From assembly GCA_022497145.1 (NCBI GenBank), contig MU385859.1:620001-684000 (forward strand): 64,000 nt of DNA, in the 5' to 3' direction. Every line of letters starts with the position of its first letter. The stretch's first letter is position 1. Source of the DNA: Rostrohypoxylon terebratum. Its lineage: Eukaryota; Ascomycota; Sordariomycetes; Xylariales; Hypoxylaceae. A program made the translations under genes and the position numbers. This document shows, in pieces, positions 36,135 to 47,345 of the stretch. The notes under the pieces were generated by a model. The model saw only the letters and a list, made by a program, of their open reading frames with translations, ran no database searches and was not told the origin of the DNA.

Positions 36135-36647
36135 CTACCCTTGCCCAATGGCCTTGCAGGAGTGATCGCTGTGCGACCACAAGCTACACCACCGAATACA
36201 CTTGATCTTCTCCGTATACCTCCCGAGGCTAGTGCATCCCCTGTAGAGACGACCTAGCACCTCGCCATCGCAGCCCTGGTCGTTCGTGTCCGAGAAGGCG
36301 TACCAGCGGTAGATTCCGTCGTTCGTGGTCTCCGTGTACACGCTACGGGTTTCGTTGTCCACTGCAAAGAACGTGCTGTCAGTTGTTGATTCAATCCACC
36401 ACCGCCACTGATTCCCGAGGCTTAATCCAGTAGGTGTCTAAGGCCCACCAAGGGCCGTCTTGCAAAATTGGGTGTAAGTGCGAAACTCACTCTTGATCTG
36501 CCAGTACTGCGGTTTGAGTCCCACGCTCGAGTGTTTGATCCAGCCGCTGCAGTCGTTGGACTCGAACTCGATTGCCTTGAAGTCCTTCATCGCGCTCACT
36601 CCGGCGGTCGCCACGAGTAAGGCAACAGCTTGCGTGGTGATCTTCAT
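36135..36647 (-). CDS. small secreted cysteine-containing protein
   Basis: Exons 36647-36491 and 36361-36135 join in phase to 127 residues. A clear signal peptide (MKITTQAVALLVATAGVSA) leaves a mature chain of about 108 residues with six cysteines: one in NDCSGW, one in DQGCDG, one in YRGCTS, two in IKCIRWC and one in HSCKA. An even number suits three disulfides. Trp and Tyr are frequent and there are no long low-complexity stretches. I recognise no family. Small, cysteine-bearing secreted proteins of this size are candidate effectors or antimicrobial proteins, but that is inference. It converges on a sugar transporter. Confidence 0.75.
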
Positions 36648-37692
36648 TATTGCAATTTCTTGTTGACTTGTTGATTGGTGTATTCGAAGTTGGGATTTTT
36701 GGTTAATGTTGTCTGGAATTGTCGGAACTCTCGGAATAGCCTTGATTAAACTCTTTAAACATCTATTATCAGGAGCTGAAATTTCTCGAAATATCTTAAA
36801 TGCGTATGTTTGGCTGGGTATATACTCACCTATTTTCTAGAATTCAAAGAGTCGAATATTCGTTGTTGGCGCAACCGTGGTTCCTTTAATTCGGGATTGC
36901 TAAAGAGTAGGGAAAATAAAGGAGATTCTGTGAGAGGTGATTACAATGCAAACAAAGTAATCACCTGCAAAGATACGAGCGGCTTTCACGCCTGATCTTT
37001 CAGAGCACTGCCTTTCCGTACCGAATAGTTGGGTGCTACAAACGATCTATGGATCTATGGCACTGTCATTACCTATAGCTCGTGATAGGTGACCCACTCA
37101 GCGACGACTAAGGGGGCGCATCAACCACGTAATGGAACAGATTTGGAATACTATTCTAGACATCCCGAGCACGGATTTACGAGGGAAACCAAAACCAAAA
37201 AAAAAGTCATCCATTATCTGTTATTTTGTTGTGTTAATATTGACAATTATGGTGAGACAATAAGTGGCTTAGCTCGGAGTGGCATGGCGCACCATGGGCA
37301 CACTTTATGCACATAATGCCTCTCATTTGACTGTCAGAATACGCCACAAGAGGTTGCCGTAGCATCCTTCTTGCTTCTTTTATGATGACTTCATTGGATG
37401 CGTCTTTTTTTTAAGCTCCCGAGTCTTGAAACAGAGCTGGTAGAAGTAAGCACTTATGGCCTTATGGCAGTCACATGCCGAACTCATTGGAACTTGGAAC
37501 TCATGCCCACGTCATAATCACTTCTGACCCAACCGGAAGCTTCGATGTCATCTCCAAATAATATTGAATCCACCATGTTTCTCCCAAGGTTGGATCTTCA
37601 ATCTTCAATCCGTACCTATGGATCCTTTGCATTTTTGCTTTTTTCCTTGTGTTAGTAGTTAGGTGTTATGTTGTATTCGGATACGGCGGAAG
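36648..37692. other. divergent intergenic region
   Basis: About 1 kb between the divergent starts of the small secreted protein and the MBOAT gene. No gene seen. Confidence 0.5.
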
Positions 37693-39282
37693 ATGACATC
37701 GTTTCTGTTCGAGTCAATATCTCAGCTTCATTCTTTAGTGAACGACCCCCAGCCACGAGCCGGGCTGCATCCAATACCCGGAAGCCGGCCTCTCACCTTC
37801 GGTGCCGCTATCCTACCACCCTTGATTTATTATTTTGCTCTCCTACTTCTTGCTCCACCACCGCCTCCTGCCATCGATTCGGTATATGTTAAGACACTTC
37901 GTAATATTCTTGCTTTGACGGCCGGAGTTCTCTTCTTTCGCCTTCCGCTCGTCTATCATGTTCCTCAGAGTATCGGACTCACGTATCAGCTCGGGCTGTT
38001 CGGTCTCTATGGCGGGTGTAGGGTAATGGATGCATTCTTCATAAGCCTCTATCTCTTTCACCACGTTCCTCGGCGGGTCAATTATGTGCATCCACGGCTT
38101 GAATCTCCGGCATCAGGAAGGATAACGAAAGATTGGTCCAACGGAGGAGTCAAAGAGTTTTACCCTCCTCGAGAAAGCAAGATTGTCCATGACACCCCTG
38201 AGCCGGAAACTTCGCAAAACAATAATCGCAGACGGTCCAGCCTTTCCACATTTGCTCGGCGTATGTCAGACACCATCCCTGATGCAGCTCGCACTTCCTG
38301 TCTCGCGGTACAACACACCTTAGCCGGGCCATCCCCGCGTCCCGTTCTCGAAACTGCAAGCACCGAATCCGGTTGGCCACAATCCTTCCGCGATCGCGCT
38401 GCCTGGGCCCTAGAGCTCGAGCTAAGCATGCGAGGCGTGGGCTTCACCTGGACCACAGCCGACGTCCGGCACACACGAAAGACGCAGTCTCCTACCATAG
38501 GAGACCGGATCCATAGCGTCTTCGTCCATGCGCTACCCGTACTCCTCGCAAACTGGTTCATAATCAAATCCATCTACGTGCGGTATTTCGTCACACCACC
38601 AAACTCACCTTTCTCTCCCACACAACCACTCCCCAACGAAGCCCAATCCCACGAACTCTTCGACACAGCCCTCCCCCTCCCAATCCAGCTTCTCCTAACA
38701 TGCGCCTTAGGCGCCTTCCTCATGGCCGTATTCTCCCTCGAGCACTCGCTCTTCGCCATCCTCCTAAGCCCCCTCGCGCCCAGCCCCCTAGCCTTCTTCC
38801 CCCCACTCTACAGCAGACGCATCTGGAACGTCCGCTCCGTCCGCGGCTTCTGGTCCTACGGCTGGCACCGCCTGTTCGCGCGGCTGTTCCTCGTGTACGG
38901 GGTCTGGCCCGGCGAATGGGTCGAGCGGAAGCTGACGGGCAAGCGGGCCGGCGAGCCCGCCGACGTGGGGAAAATACTAGGAGGGTTCCTGGCGAGCGCG
39001 TTCGTGCACGCGTTCTCCGTCCGCGGGGTCCTCGGGGGCGACTGGGCGAGCGCGGCGGGGGAGGCGAGGTTTTTTGCGCTCAACGGGGTGGCGGTTGTGG
39101 TGGAAGAGATGGCCGGGAAAGCCGTGAGAAAGGCGAGGAAGGAGAGGGGCGTGCCGCAGAGGATGTGGTATGATGGCTGGGTCGGACGGATGTGGTGGAT
39201 CACCGTGCTCTTGGGCTTGGGGAGGAATTTCGCTAGGGGGTGGGTTAAGTCCGGGTTGGTTAGGGAAATCGCTTTGCAGTGA
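37693..39282 (+). CDS. wax-synthase-like MBOAT membrane acyltransferase
   Basis: Single exon, 529 residues; the ATG at 37693 is chosen over 37663, which adds ten basic residues. Predicted helices lie near 35-55 (PPLIYYFALLLLAP), 68-85, 90-115, 290-305, 330-355 and toward the C-terminus. A hydrophilic loop of about 130 residues (140-270) carries a Ser/Arg patch. The wax-synthase block RGFWSYGWHRLFARLF at about 380-395 with its His, and GGFLASAFVHAFSVRG at about 428-443 with a second His, are the expected catalytic region of this MBOAT subgroup. Fungal members acylate sterols, trichothecene-like or meroterpenoid alcohols, or make wax esters; the substrate cannot be told. Codons in the second half are markedly GC-rich. 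It converges on an EthD gene. Confidence 0.78.
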   Translation: MTSFLFESISQLHSLVNDPQPRAGLHPIPGSRPLTFGAAILPPLIYYFALLLLAPPPPPAIDSVYVKTLRNILALTAGVLFFRLPLVYHVPQSIGLTYQLGLFGLYGGCRVMDAFFISLYLFHHVPRRVNYVHPRLESPASGRITKDWSNGGVKEFYPPRESKIVHDTPEPETSQNNNRRRSSLSTFARRMSDTIPDAARTSCLAVQHTLAGPSPRPVLETASTESGWPQSFRDRAAWALELELSMRGVGFTWTTADVRHTRKTQSPTIGDRIHSVFVHALPVLLANWFIIKSIYVRYFVTPPNSPFSPTQPLPNEAQSHELFDTALPLPIQLLLTCALGAFLMAVFSLEHSLFAILLSPLAPSPLAFFPPLYSRRIWNVRSVRGFWSYGWHRLFARLFLVYGVWPGEWVERKLTGKRAGEPADVGKILGGFLASAFVHAFSVRGVLGGDWASAAGEARFFALNGVAVVVEEMAGKAVRKARKERGVPQRMWYDGWVGRMWWITVLLGLGRNFARGWVKSGLVREIALQ

Positions 39283-39990
39283 CCGCGGGCGAGCGCGGGG
39301 TACTGAGAAGAGGTCCTCTTCACAACTGAACTACCTACACCTACAGAGCGTCCAGGTGGTGTGAATGGAAAATATATTATTAAACAATACCTAGGTATGC
39401 TTATCTAATATGCTTCACGATCCAGCTGCTGAGTTAATCACGTACAGGCTGACTTAATACAAGATTACCTGATTTTTGAGTGAGGTGAGGTTACACAAGA
39501 AAATGATCATGTAAGCATGTTAGTCAGAATAGGGGCTTCAGACATTGACATCAACTCTTTGTTTATGAGAGAACTCATCAAGAAACAAAAAGTGCATATA
39601 TAAGCTAATATCAGGAATGTAGATGTCAGATGTCAATGTACCTAGTATGTACTATTTACACCTTTACGGCATATTGGCAGACATTAAGTTAATATTTCCT
39701 TGGAACCTGGTGTAAGCGGACTGTGAGTGCGATAAGCAAGCAGTCTGGTACTCATATTGCAGTATGAATCATTCAAGAAAATCATAGCTACAGTTTGATG
39801 TATAGAAACGATGAAGAGTGGTAATATATGGGTTGTGGTGGAATCGTTAGGCTGACTAACTTGCGTGGTGGCGCTGAGGGGTATCACGTGTAATTACTAA
39901 TACACTCCTGGGACAATCATAAGGGACTGTGTTCTATTGTATATAAGATATCCATATGTATGCGGGTTTACCGCTGTATATGGACTCAGC
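39283..39990. other. 3' ends of convergent MBOAT and EthD genes
   Basis: About 700 A/T-rich bases; nothing else seen. Confidence 0.55.
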
Positions 39991-40535
39991 CTAGAAGGCC
40001 TTGTCGTTCTTCTCCCACTTATCCTCATCCCATCCGACCATCGTCACGATTCCGTTCCTGTCCATAAACTTTTCCTCGTCTGCGACGACAGTCTTGAGGT
40101 ATTCTTCAGAGGCGAACACCTGAGTTTATTGAAGTTAGCTTGCGAAAATGAATAGAACCATTCAGAATGCGACACACCTCCAGCAACTCCTCTAAGCTAT
40201 TCGCCCACATGCTGGCGGCTCCATCATAGCTCGCCATGCTAACGCCGAATTTACTCAGATCGATGGAGCTATCCGCGTGGAATTGCGAGTACTTGACAAG
40301 GTTTCGGCGGGCAGTAGGGTTTGAAAGAAAGACCTTGGAGTGTTCCTCAGACCAACTAATAGCGACAAGTGGTAAGAATAGTAGATCACCGAATTAGGAG
40401 TAAAACCAGAAACAACTTATTAAGGACGTACTACTTGTGGAATTCTTCATGCGACATTCCATCCTTCTTTTTAGTGAAAAATGTGATTTTGACAAGACGC
40501 TTGTTGTTTGGTGTCGAAGTACTTGCTGACGCCAT
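39991..40535 (-). CDS. EthD-domain protein
   Basis: Exons 40535-40435, 40355-40178 and 40119-39991 sum to exactly 136 codons (135 residues). It starts MASASTSTPNNKRLVKITFFTKKKDGMSHEEFH, the usual first strand and helix of the dimeric alpha/beta-barrel EthD fold. Then come WSEEHSKVFLSNP (the conserved EEH/H region), VKYSQFHADSS, and MWANSLEELLEVFASEEYLKTVVADEEKFMD. The end VGWDEDKWEKNDKAF is a common EthD tail. Fungal EthD proteins often act as small anthrone-oxygenase-like or accessory proteins in aromatic metabolism, but many stand alone as here. The gene had to be rebuilt from three short exons. Confidence 0.85.
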
Positions 40536-43500
40536 CCCGACTTGCTTCCACATTGAAGTAGGTTTAACGGTGAAAAGGGAAGATTGCTGGAAATTGCTTC
40601 ATAGGTAAAGAGGGTTATTTGATTCTATTAAAGTGAACTGCCTCATTTATATCTCTCGAACATATATCACACATATCATAAGTCCAGCTATGTGTGCCAT
40701 CATCCGGGTAGTTCATCTACCGTGTCGCCAATCGTCAGAGAGCAAGTCGGATTGAAATTACCCCAAGAGATCGGTAGTCGGGGCCCAATACGAGCGATCT
40801 CCTATTTTCAAACATTGGGGACTTAGTATCGGAGAGATTTATGTTCCCATTCTCTATATCGGGATACTTAGAGGTCTATTGCATGCTCATTCATTCAGAA
40901 GTTCAAATGGAAATGTGACGCCATACTCCATGAGCCTGCTGAGATATAGGGATAGTTGGTTTCTGTTTTTTTCATGATTGGATATGATCATACGAGCTCG
41001 CGTTTGCGTATTTGAACCGTGCAACTGGTCGATGGTCGGCACGGCAGTAATCACAGGGGATTTCGAACTGCAGCGATACATGTAGATCCGGGGAATTAAG
41101 GAAGCATCGGGATTTTATCTCTAGTTCTGGATTTCAGGTTAGTAGTAATACGACATACTAGTAGGTAGTGGGCGGGAAATAATTCATGAGACACAGATTA
41201 TGAATCCCATAGATACATTCTTATAACAATATTGAGGCCCCAAGAGGCACCGACGCAGAGTTGGATTCATCGCCGCCATGTGACGGAGAGTCGGCAACCG
41301 TAGCTGCGAACTATCACGCTAATTATAGGAATAATGATAGAAATATCAGAATCCTCTAACTCGAGTGAAGTGTAAGGGCTACTTATTGAGATAGGCCAAT
41401 TGCTACTACTCGCAATAGACACTAGATGCCATTCCTTGAACGACTAACTCATGAATTGGTGTCACTATGAGCACTAATGTAGAACCTCGTGTAGATATGA
41501 CATTGTCAGACTTGACGAGCACCGTAGCAACAGTGATCTATATGATGAATGATTAGAGAATAAACGTGATGGCGTCGTAACGGAAAAATCGTCACATGGG
41601 GGTATCTGTCGTTTCGACAGGTAATACTCATATATGACCCAGGAATTGCACGCTTGCTTAACTCCGTTATGGAATTCATTCATGATTGTCAGCATGCTAC
41701 GGCAGACCATGACAGTAGACTCAAGGTCCGGTAAGTGCTGACTCACCATTCACCACACAGGTGCTATTGGAACTCAAAATAGTATCTTTCCCAAAGAAAA
41801 GTTGCTGTGTCGGTTTTCAATGCCTGATGAAAACCTCAGAATAGGAGGATTGCCTAAACATGAGAATGGCGCTTCGCTCGGACGCGTTCATCAACATACC
41901 AGAACAACACCGCCTGGATCTAGGCATCATCCATCAACCAGACCCCCGCATCTACCTAATATATGTTGAGCGGGGGCATTAAAGTGAAGCCTGGGTTATC
42001 GGATAAGCAATATGCTGACTTCTGCGTTGAATGCCGGCATCGTATATATCCTAGTCCAATATTGGCATCGGTAAGCAGGACATTATGCTCTCTGTTGTAG
42101 CTAGACTAGGTAATAGTTAGGGGTCCTTTATCAACTGAGCCTCACCATGGCATCGTCTTGACGCGTCCAGTTGGAGAGACCCATGGTAGATGTCCTGTTC
42201 TCTGACCTAACTTAAAACGATGAGTTATAGGCAATCAATCCAGCTAGATTGTCAGATCCGACGATAATATGTTGGTTGGGGTGGAGATGGAGACCGCGGA
42301 TTGGCCATCATACGGTCTGCGCCGCGCGCCGCGTACCACATTGAACGCCCGGGGTTACTTGAGTCTTGAGTTGCATCCACTACAACTGCAGATCCGGGCG
42401 ACAGCTTTACCCATCCGAGATAGATAGACATCCATGGATGGCACCATGCAGACAGATACTACTATGTATTAGACAGCCTTGCAAGGCACTTCTGCACTCG
42501 AAGTTGGTGCGGCTGATGGGCTTTTCACAGCTAGCCTTGAGATCCAGCTCCTGGGTAGCATTGCTTAGTTAGGTAGGACTTCAAGGCAGATAGGCAGAAT
42601 CGGCATTCAGCTTCAAGCGATGAGCGGTGAATAGAGCAAATAGCTCAAGGCTATCATCGGAATTGTTGAATTGTTGAACTTGAAGATTTCGCCCGTCAGA
42701 ATTAGGTATAAGGTATAGATAAGCGTAATATGAAGAATTTCCAAGGTTGATAAGCGTCGGTGGCATTTCAAGGTTTTCGAAGGAATGAAAGATGAAACGT
42801 GGTTGGATAGGAAGGGATAAGTTACAGTAAGTGTCGATTCATTGGTGAAACGACAAAACCTTAAAAATTGTCAAAACGAAACACTTAGGTAAGCAAGAAC
42901 TAAGTACTAAGAACGAGGACCACCTGGTGACTGGTCAAGGCCTAAGGAGCGCCCCCCATACGTCATTCATCCCTTTTGGTCCGTTTCTCCGCCCCCCGAA
43001 GAAAGTTCAAGTTATTACTGTTCCATCACACATCAGATTATTGGATCGATAAATTTTATCGTCGCATCGTCAATCGAATTAATTAATCTACTACCGAGAA
43101 CCAAGATCCGGGGGTTTTCAACTTCGTACTAGGTAAAACGCTTCCGCGCCATCGCCCTTAATTCCCAACATCACGGTTTCCCTTAGCACAACAAACACGA
43201 GGCCTTACATGCGTACTTAGTAGTATATCGCGGCGAAGCGCTTCATCCTAAAGTGGCTATGTTTCGCGGTGTTTTCCATATTCAACCCCATGGATCTTGA
43301 CGTGTTCCAGTGGAGAGAATATCATCACAAAATCACCAAATTGATTGATCTGATGATCAAGTCGCGTAAGACGGTGATGAAGGGTCAGGGGAAAAGCCGC
43401 GATTCCCAGGCCGTCGGGTCACTCCGTTGGCCGCATGATGCTTTCGCCAAAACACTGGACTGTGGCACGGCTACACAGCATCACAACACAAACAAGCACC

Positions 43501-46217
43501 GTTTCGCGTATCGCTTTGCAACCCGTCGGCGTGAGTTGATAGAAGGCATAATGAAGGCAAAGTCAAAGACGGCTCACCGGCTCAGACCGTCATTGATGAT
43601 CCTCTTGGCTCATTCGTAACGAATCCACCAGCCAACTCTCAATCCGCTCAATCCCTCTCTTCTCCTTCAAGTAACCGCCATCACCGACGCCATCAATGGA
43701 CGGTGGACACCGTTGCGCTTACCTAATAAGGGATCGAGGGAGTCGGCGTGTTGTAACAAATCGAAAATCCGCCAGCTCCCATCCCCAGTTCCCAGTTCCC
43801 AATCCCCGATGTTTACGTATAACAAGCATGTGATTATTGTCGATATCCAACCCCAACCAAGAAGGATGTTGGGGATTTTGGCGAGTTTGAGATGAGTACT
43901 AGGTAAGAGGTAAGGAGGTACCAAGACTTAAGTAAGCCCGGCAGAAGAGCCTTATGGTTCGGAACTATCGAATAGAATCCTTCGGCTCGGCTAACCATCA
44001 CCACCAAGCAGCACCATCGTCAACTGCACGGTGACGCACATATCGCTTGAGCCGATGTCTTCTTCTTTTTTTTTTCCTTATCACATTCCTATAATCGTTT
44101 AGCAGGAAGGCCCTTGGAGAAGAGCCTCCCAGCTTCTCCCGCGAAACACGGAAGGATCCAATCGAATCCGATCGGCGGTTTCGAGAATATTTGGTTATCC
44201 GTGCTTTTTCTTCCTAGCCCATCCTTACGGATGTTCCGTGTGGAGACGCAAAGCCAAGATGGATTTGTTTCCTACCCAGAAACTTTTCCTAAGATTCCCA
44301 TTAAATATAACTATAATAGTAGCCCTAGAGGTTTTGTCTTCCTCTCGGCGAAGAGCCGAAATTCCTCCTTGGGTATATTTTCGGAGTTGGTAGAATCTGC
44401 GCCCCCAGATTTCGACGGACGTTGGCTTGCTAACTATACCACCGCGGATCGTTTGAGTTTTTTTCTAGCTTCGTTCTATTTCCAGGATTCGGCTCCCTTT
44501 TCCTGCATGCGTTCGCCTTCGAAGCGCGCGCTGTATGAATACCTAAGGAGGCACAGGCACAGTTCCACAGCGTTGCGGCTAAGTGCCAACGGCCGTTGTC
44601 TCGCGTAGTGTTTGTGAAAAAGGATAGACGACCAATGTCGAAGCCACTATTCACTATCATGAGAGACTATAGAACTTAGGGTCTCGGCGCACCAGCTCTA
44701 TTCGGAAGATTATGGGTAGTACGGCTTAGTATGTATGTACATTAAGCATCAAAAAGCCGAATAGTAACGGCCCCCAACCCCAGATCGATAGCGCCATCTG
44801 TCGCCTATTTCTGGAATCCTTCCTGCCAAATGCCGAGGACCTGCATTTGCAGCCAGCAGATCGGTGCATCCGAACAAAACGTTACCTAGCATTAAACGTC
44901 TACTATACCTCGGAAGTTACCACACCACCACCTACCTTCTATAGTAATCGACAGCATCGCTGTCCGGAACCTACATCCAGAGGATGCGATCAAGCCGATC
45001 TTGCATATCCGCACATAGGAAAGGATTAAGTGACCCAAACATAGTCGACGAAAGGCTCACACTCTTCCCTATACAATGACCGAGGACGACAATTACATAA
45101 TTGGGACCCAAGTAAGATGGATAACACGAGTACCAAGGAAATAACACGAACTGTAACAATGCATACCCAGAACATGGAGCCCTAGATATGGAGCCTATAG
45201 GCATGCATCCTACGTTCCTACAATATGCCTTAGTATACTCACCGCTCCCGTACCTAGTACACTACCACTGTAGACATTGACAATCCACGTATCACAGATT
45301 CGGAGAAAAAAAAACTCAACTTGATTGAGACATTTTATGTGTTACCGAGTATAGTATTGTCCAATTCAGTAAATCGACTATGTAGTTTAACTCTATCGGT
45401 CCGACCGACAGCTCTCCCAGATCAGGTCCCCAACCACCACTTTGTGATACCGCGCCCGACTGCTCGTCAAGACACCGGCGCGTCGTAGTACCACCGAGCC
45501 CGCGTAAGTGGTGGCCGTCGCAGTAATCGGCGATCTCAATCGCCATAGCAGAAACAAAAAAAATCGAAGAATTCACTTTTTTTCTCGTTCTCCAGAAGAC
45601 CTGAAACACCAATGATGATATGTATGTTGTAGTTGTAGTAGTAGTATATTGACCCTTCTTCCCGTGGTAAAAAAGGGCTCCAGTAGTATACCGTCTATGC
45701 GGAAGGCCGGAGTATGCGATGCCAAAATGCAGCAGATGTAAATGCTTTCTTCTCTCCGAGAGAAAAAAAATAACTAATCCCTAATTATGCCCGTGCACTC
45801 CCCCCCAAATCCCTAAAATGTATTGTGACCCCCCCGAATAATACCCTATTTGCCCCATACCATTAGAAGTAGAACATGACAAAGCAAAACCATCGAGGGA
45901 AAAAAAGAGCTGCGAAGTGTAGTAGGTATCATGACGATAGGGTTCCACCCTTTTCTATCAAGTTTGAAAAAAAAAGTAAAAAGAGCAATCAGTTAACGAC
46001 CCCCTTTTTGGTTTCTTTTTCGTGCCTAGCACTACTCGTAGCGTTGCTGTGTGAATACGCCCCATTCCCCGATGTAGTAGCAGCCCCAAAAAATCCATAT
46101 CCCGGAAAAAAAATGACAACCTAGAACTCCTGGCTATGATGCAGTGAAACCAAAACCGCCTGTCCCGTCACCGCTACAAAGGGAATCGAATCAACGCGCG
46201 CTACGTGCTGATGTCAT
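40536..46217. other. 5.7 kb gene-free stretch
   Basis: No recognisable coding region. The longest frame (44114-44608, +) has no family motif or splice context. Local features: A/T-rich blocks, oligo-A and oligo-T runs, and A-rich 45870-46110 next to the cyclin 3' end. It may hold the 3' untranslated region of the cyclin gene, which lies on the right. Confidence 0.45.
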
Positions 46218-47345
46218 TTATCGCACGGCGATTCCACCGCCAAACATGCGCCCCCACATCCCCCGTCCAGTACGCGCGCGCTTCGCCTTCGCGCTGCCGT
46301 CTTGCATGGCGCGCAGGTCGTCTGCGCTGATCTCGTAAGGGAGGAGCTGCTTCTTGCCCGAGGTCGGGTAAGCCCTGGCTGGTGTGTCGAGCACGACCTC
46401 GACGGGCGAAGCGTACAGAGAACCATCGTACAAGCAGCTGGTGTCGTCGGGATCCGACAGCGGCGTCGAGGACCGCGAGTGCTGGCGCGAAGATACGGAA
46501 GAGGCGTAGGAGCTTCCGCTGCTGACGCTGGCGGACGAGCTGTAGACGAGTTGAGGCGGCGACATGTCGTCGTGGACCATGCGGATGGTCTGCTCCGGAG
46601 GCGTGCGCGCTCTCGAGTTGCCCCGCGATGAGGGGGGAGTGGGGAACTGGTTGGAGGCGGCGGCCCAGGCTTGGGCTTCGCGCATCTTGCGCTGGTCCTC
46701 CTTGCGCTGCATGCGGCGTGCGTGCGAGGCCTCAATGTGCTCGCGGATCGGGGCTAGGAAGGGGTCCAGCTCGCGGTAAAGATCATCCTCGGTAATGCGT
46801 AATTCCCACTCCAACAAGAATAGTAGTTGCTTCTCCATCAGGTTGACCTCTGTCCGGCTGAAGCCAAAGCTGTATCCATCGGCGCTCATGTGGCTGTATG
46901 TTGCCCAGTGCTTGTTCTTGGGCGAGCTGTCGTTAAGGTACTTAGCCGCAAGGATCAGAGCGGCTAGGAAGATCCGGTGCGTTGTGCATCGTAGTCCCTT
47001 GGCCATGGGTTGTAGGCGAGACCGTAAGCGGGTCAGGTATACTAGTGTGGACATGAGAGTGGGGACCTGAACGTTAGATGATCGGACTAGTTGAGTGATG
47101 AACTCCTCCAAAGTCGGTAGGCCGCTGTCGTCTACTCGGACTGCTTTAGGAGAAGGCGTCCTGGGTGGCGAGGGATATTGCGACTTGTGTGCCGGCGGGG
47201 GCATCATGTTGGGGTCGCATTGGATGACATCTCTTGCTGCTTGTGCTAGATATTGTATCATAGCCGGGCTGACTGGTTTGTAGACAAAGTGCTCGAGAGC
47301 GGCGGCGTTGAGCTCGCTCATAGGTATCCTAGATGTCGACGACAT
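46218..47345 (-). CDS. PCL1/PCL2-type G1 cyclin (Pho85 cyclin family)
   Basis: Regulatory partner of a Pho85/Cdk5-type kinase at the G1/S transition and in polarised growth. Single exon, 375 residues from MSSTSRIPMSELNAAALEHFV. The cyclin box lies at about 80-180: LEEFITQLVRSSNVQVPTLMSTLVYLTRLR, then TTHRIFLAALILAAKYLND and the KHWATYS element, followed by VNLMEKQLLFLLEWELRI. This pattern is typical of the PCL1/PCL2/PCL9 group. The C-terminal half is Ser/Pro-rich and disordered, with several S/T-P sites and a basic KRARTGRG patch near the end; such tails often contain phospho-degrons. An in-frame ATG at 47462 would add 39 residues, but the 47345 start begins the conserved part. It is isolated, with unusually long gene-free flanks. 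Confidence 0.85.
   Translation of the reverse strand: MSSTSRIPMSELNAAALEHFVYKPVSPAMIQYLAQAARDVIQCDPNMMPPPAHKSQYPSPPRTPSPKAVRVDDSGLPTLEEFITQLVRSSNVQVPTLMSTLVYLTRLRSRLQPMAKGLRCTTHRIFLAALILAAKYLNDSSPKNKHWATYSHMSADGYSFGFSRTEVNLMEKQLLFLLEWELRITEDDLYRELDPFLAPIREHIEASHARRMQRKEDQRKMREAQAWAAASNQFPTPPSSRGNSRARTPPEQTIRMVHDDMSPPQLVYSSSASVSSGSSYASSVSSRQHSRSSTPLSDPDDTSCLYDGSLYASPVEVVLDTPARAYPTSGKKQLLPYEISADDLRAMQDGSAKAKRARTGRGMWGRMFGGGIAVR

Noticed and set aside
39991..40535. Secondary-metabolite gene cluster around EthD and MBOAT
   Set aside because: No backbone synthase, P450 or cluster regulator is visible within the window.
44114..44608. 164-codon open frame on the plus strand in the gene-free region
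   Set aside because: No family motif, no signal peptide or domain, odd composition and no splice neighbours; likely chance.
46302..46631. Long plus-strand frame inside the cyclin gene
   Set aside because: Antisense shadow of GC-rich cyclin codons.
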